From Odontocerum albicorne (taxonomy: Eukaryota; Arthropoda; Insecta; Trichoptera; Odontoceridae): a DNA stretch of 64,000 nucleotides. Below, piece after piece: positions 63,708 to 64,000 of the stretch; the stretch's first letter is position 1; each line of letters begins with the position of its first letter. The DNA lies in the NCBI GenBank assembly GCA_949825065.1, contig OX463849.1, forward strand, positions 34,801,199-34,865,198. The letters run 5' to 3'. The position numbers and the translations under genes were made by a program. Under the pieces are notes generated by a model. The model was given only the letters and a program-made list of their open reading frames with translations, made no database searches and was not told the origin of the DNA.

Positions 63708-63900
63708 AATAAAGTTCCGTGGCCTAGTTCATTAGACACTTGTCTTCTAGCTCGGAAGTTAGCGGGCTGGATTCTCTTTGGAACCGTAAATATTTTAAAA
63801 AGAGTTTCATTTTGAAAGAATCTCTGTATAATTTTCAAACCAGGTTTCTTTATTGGCCACAGTCACCATCTTCCTATCCTCCACTTTTTTTTTATTTGTC
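63708..63900 (+). mobile_element. SINE type 1 with disrupted tail
   Basis: ccgtggcctagttcattaga (box A) and gcgggctggattctctttgg (box B) at the standard distance; the tail is atypical after 63800 and may join another repeat. Confidence 0.7.
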
Positions 63901-64000
63901 AATAATAAAGGTTCGAATCCCAAATTAATTCGGCACCGTACAAATTATTATTTTATTATGATTATTATTCATATATTTCTGAAAGGTTGAAATAGATTTC
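63890..64000 (+). repeat. Dispersed repeat G (partial copy 3), cut by window end
   Basis: atttgtcaataataaaggtt then cgaatcccaaattaattcgg parallels 53.01-53.05 kb. It contains a box B-like GGTTCGAATCCC. Confidence 0.55.

Overview
The window looks like repeat-rich, AT-rich arthropod DNA, most probably from a moth or butterfly. The pointers are LINE fragments with the RT-tail pattern common in lepidopteran RTE-like elements, several mariner lineages, tRNA-headed SINEs and an insect-type Jockey retrotransposon. This placement rests on recognised protein patterns, not on a database search. I found no host protein-coding gene, tRNA, rRNA or CRISPR array that I can support. There is one unassigned open stretch at 57.5 kb.

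The only intact genes belong to a Jockey-clade non-LTR retrotransposon on the minus strand (about 37.2-42.5 kb). It has ORF1 (gag-like, three CCHC knuckles) and ORF2 (apurinic endonuclease plus reverse transcriptase), which overlap by 17 nt. Everything else recognisable is debris: six LINE families (called A-F here) as 3' fragments, two Jockey 3' tails, two SINE types, and four mariner-like elements with paired ends (two of one lineage, one irritans-like, one Hsmar1-like). There is also a short mariner fragment, two members of a further mariner/MITE family, two hAT deletion derivatives with target duplications plus one hAT end, a TA-flanked fold-back MITE, and three solo LTRs each with a 4-bp target duplication.

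Layout. 0-12 kb: LINE fragments (CR1/L2-like F, D and C types, a Jockey 3' end), SINE heads, a mariner fragment. 12-19.3 kb: a 63-bp-arm inverted repeat, an 18-bp minisatellite, two solo LTRs, LINE A and B fragments. 19.9-32.6 kb: four mariners (one nested in a LINE A fragment), a hAT beside a SINE head, an 80-bp satellite that appears to grow from a SINE tail, and a 61-bp satellite. 33.2-33.9 kb: a 59-bp satellite with higher-order A-B-C organisation. 37-42.5 kb: the intact Jockey. 42.5-52.8 kb: hATs, LINE D with an RT tail, a 46/38-bp satellite of 22 units, the fold-back MITE, a Jockey tail nested in LINE A, a solo LTR. 53-64 kb: SINEs, LINE A and C fragments, and a mariner remnant whose helix-turn-helix coding segment has been amplified four times.

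The most informative theme is conversion of dispersed repeats into tandem arrays. At least three arrays (80 bp from a SINE tail, 59 bp from a dispersed tRNA-like repeat, 68 bp from a transposase segment) have a visible ancestor in this window. A LINE and a SINE also share a 3' tail, which suggests an enzyme-parasite pair. A few non-repetitive islands (about 12.0, 15.5, 36.5, 46.8 and 52.2 kb) could be regulatory or diverged repeats.
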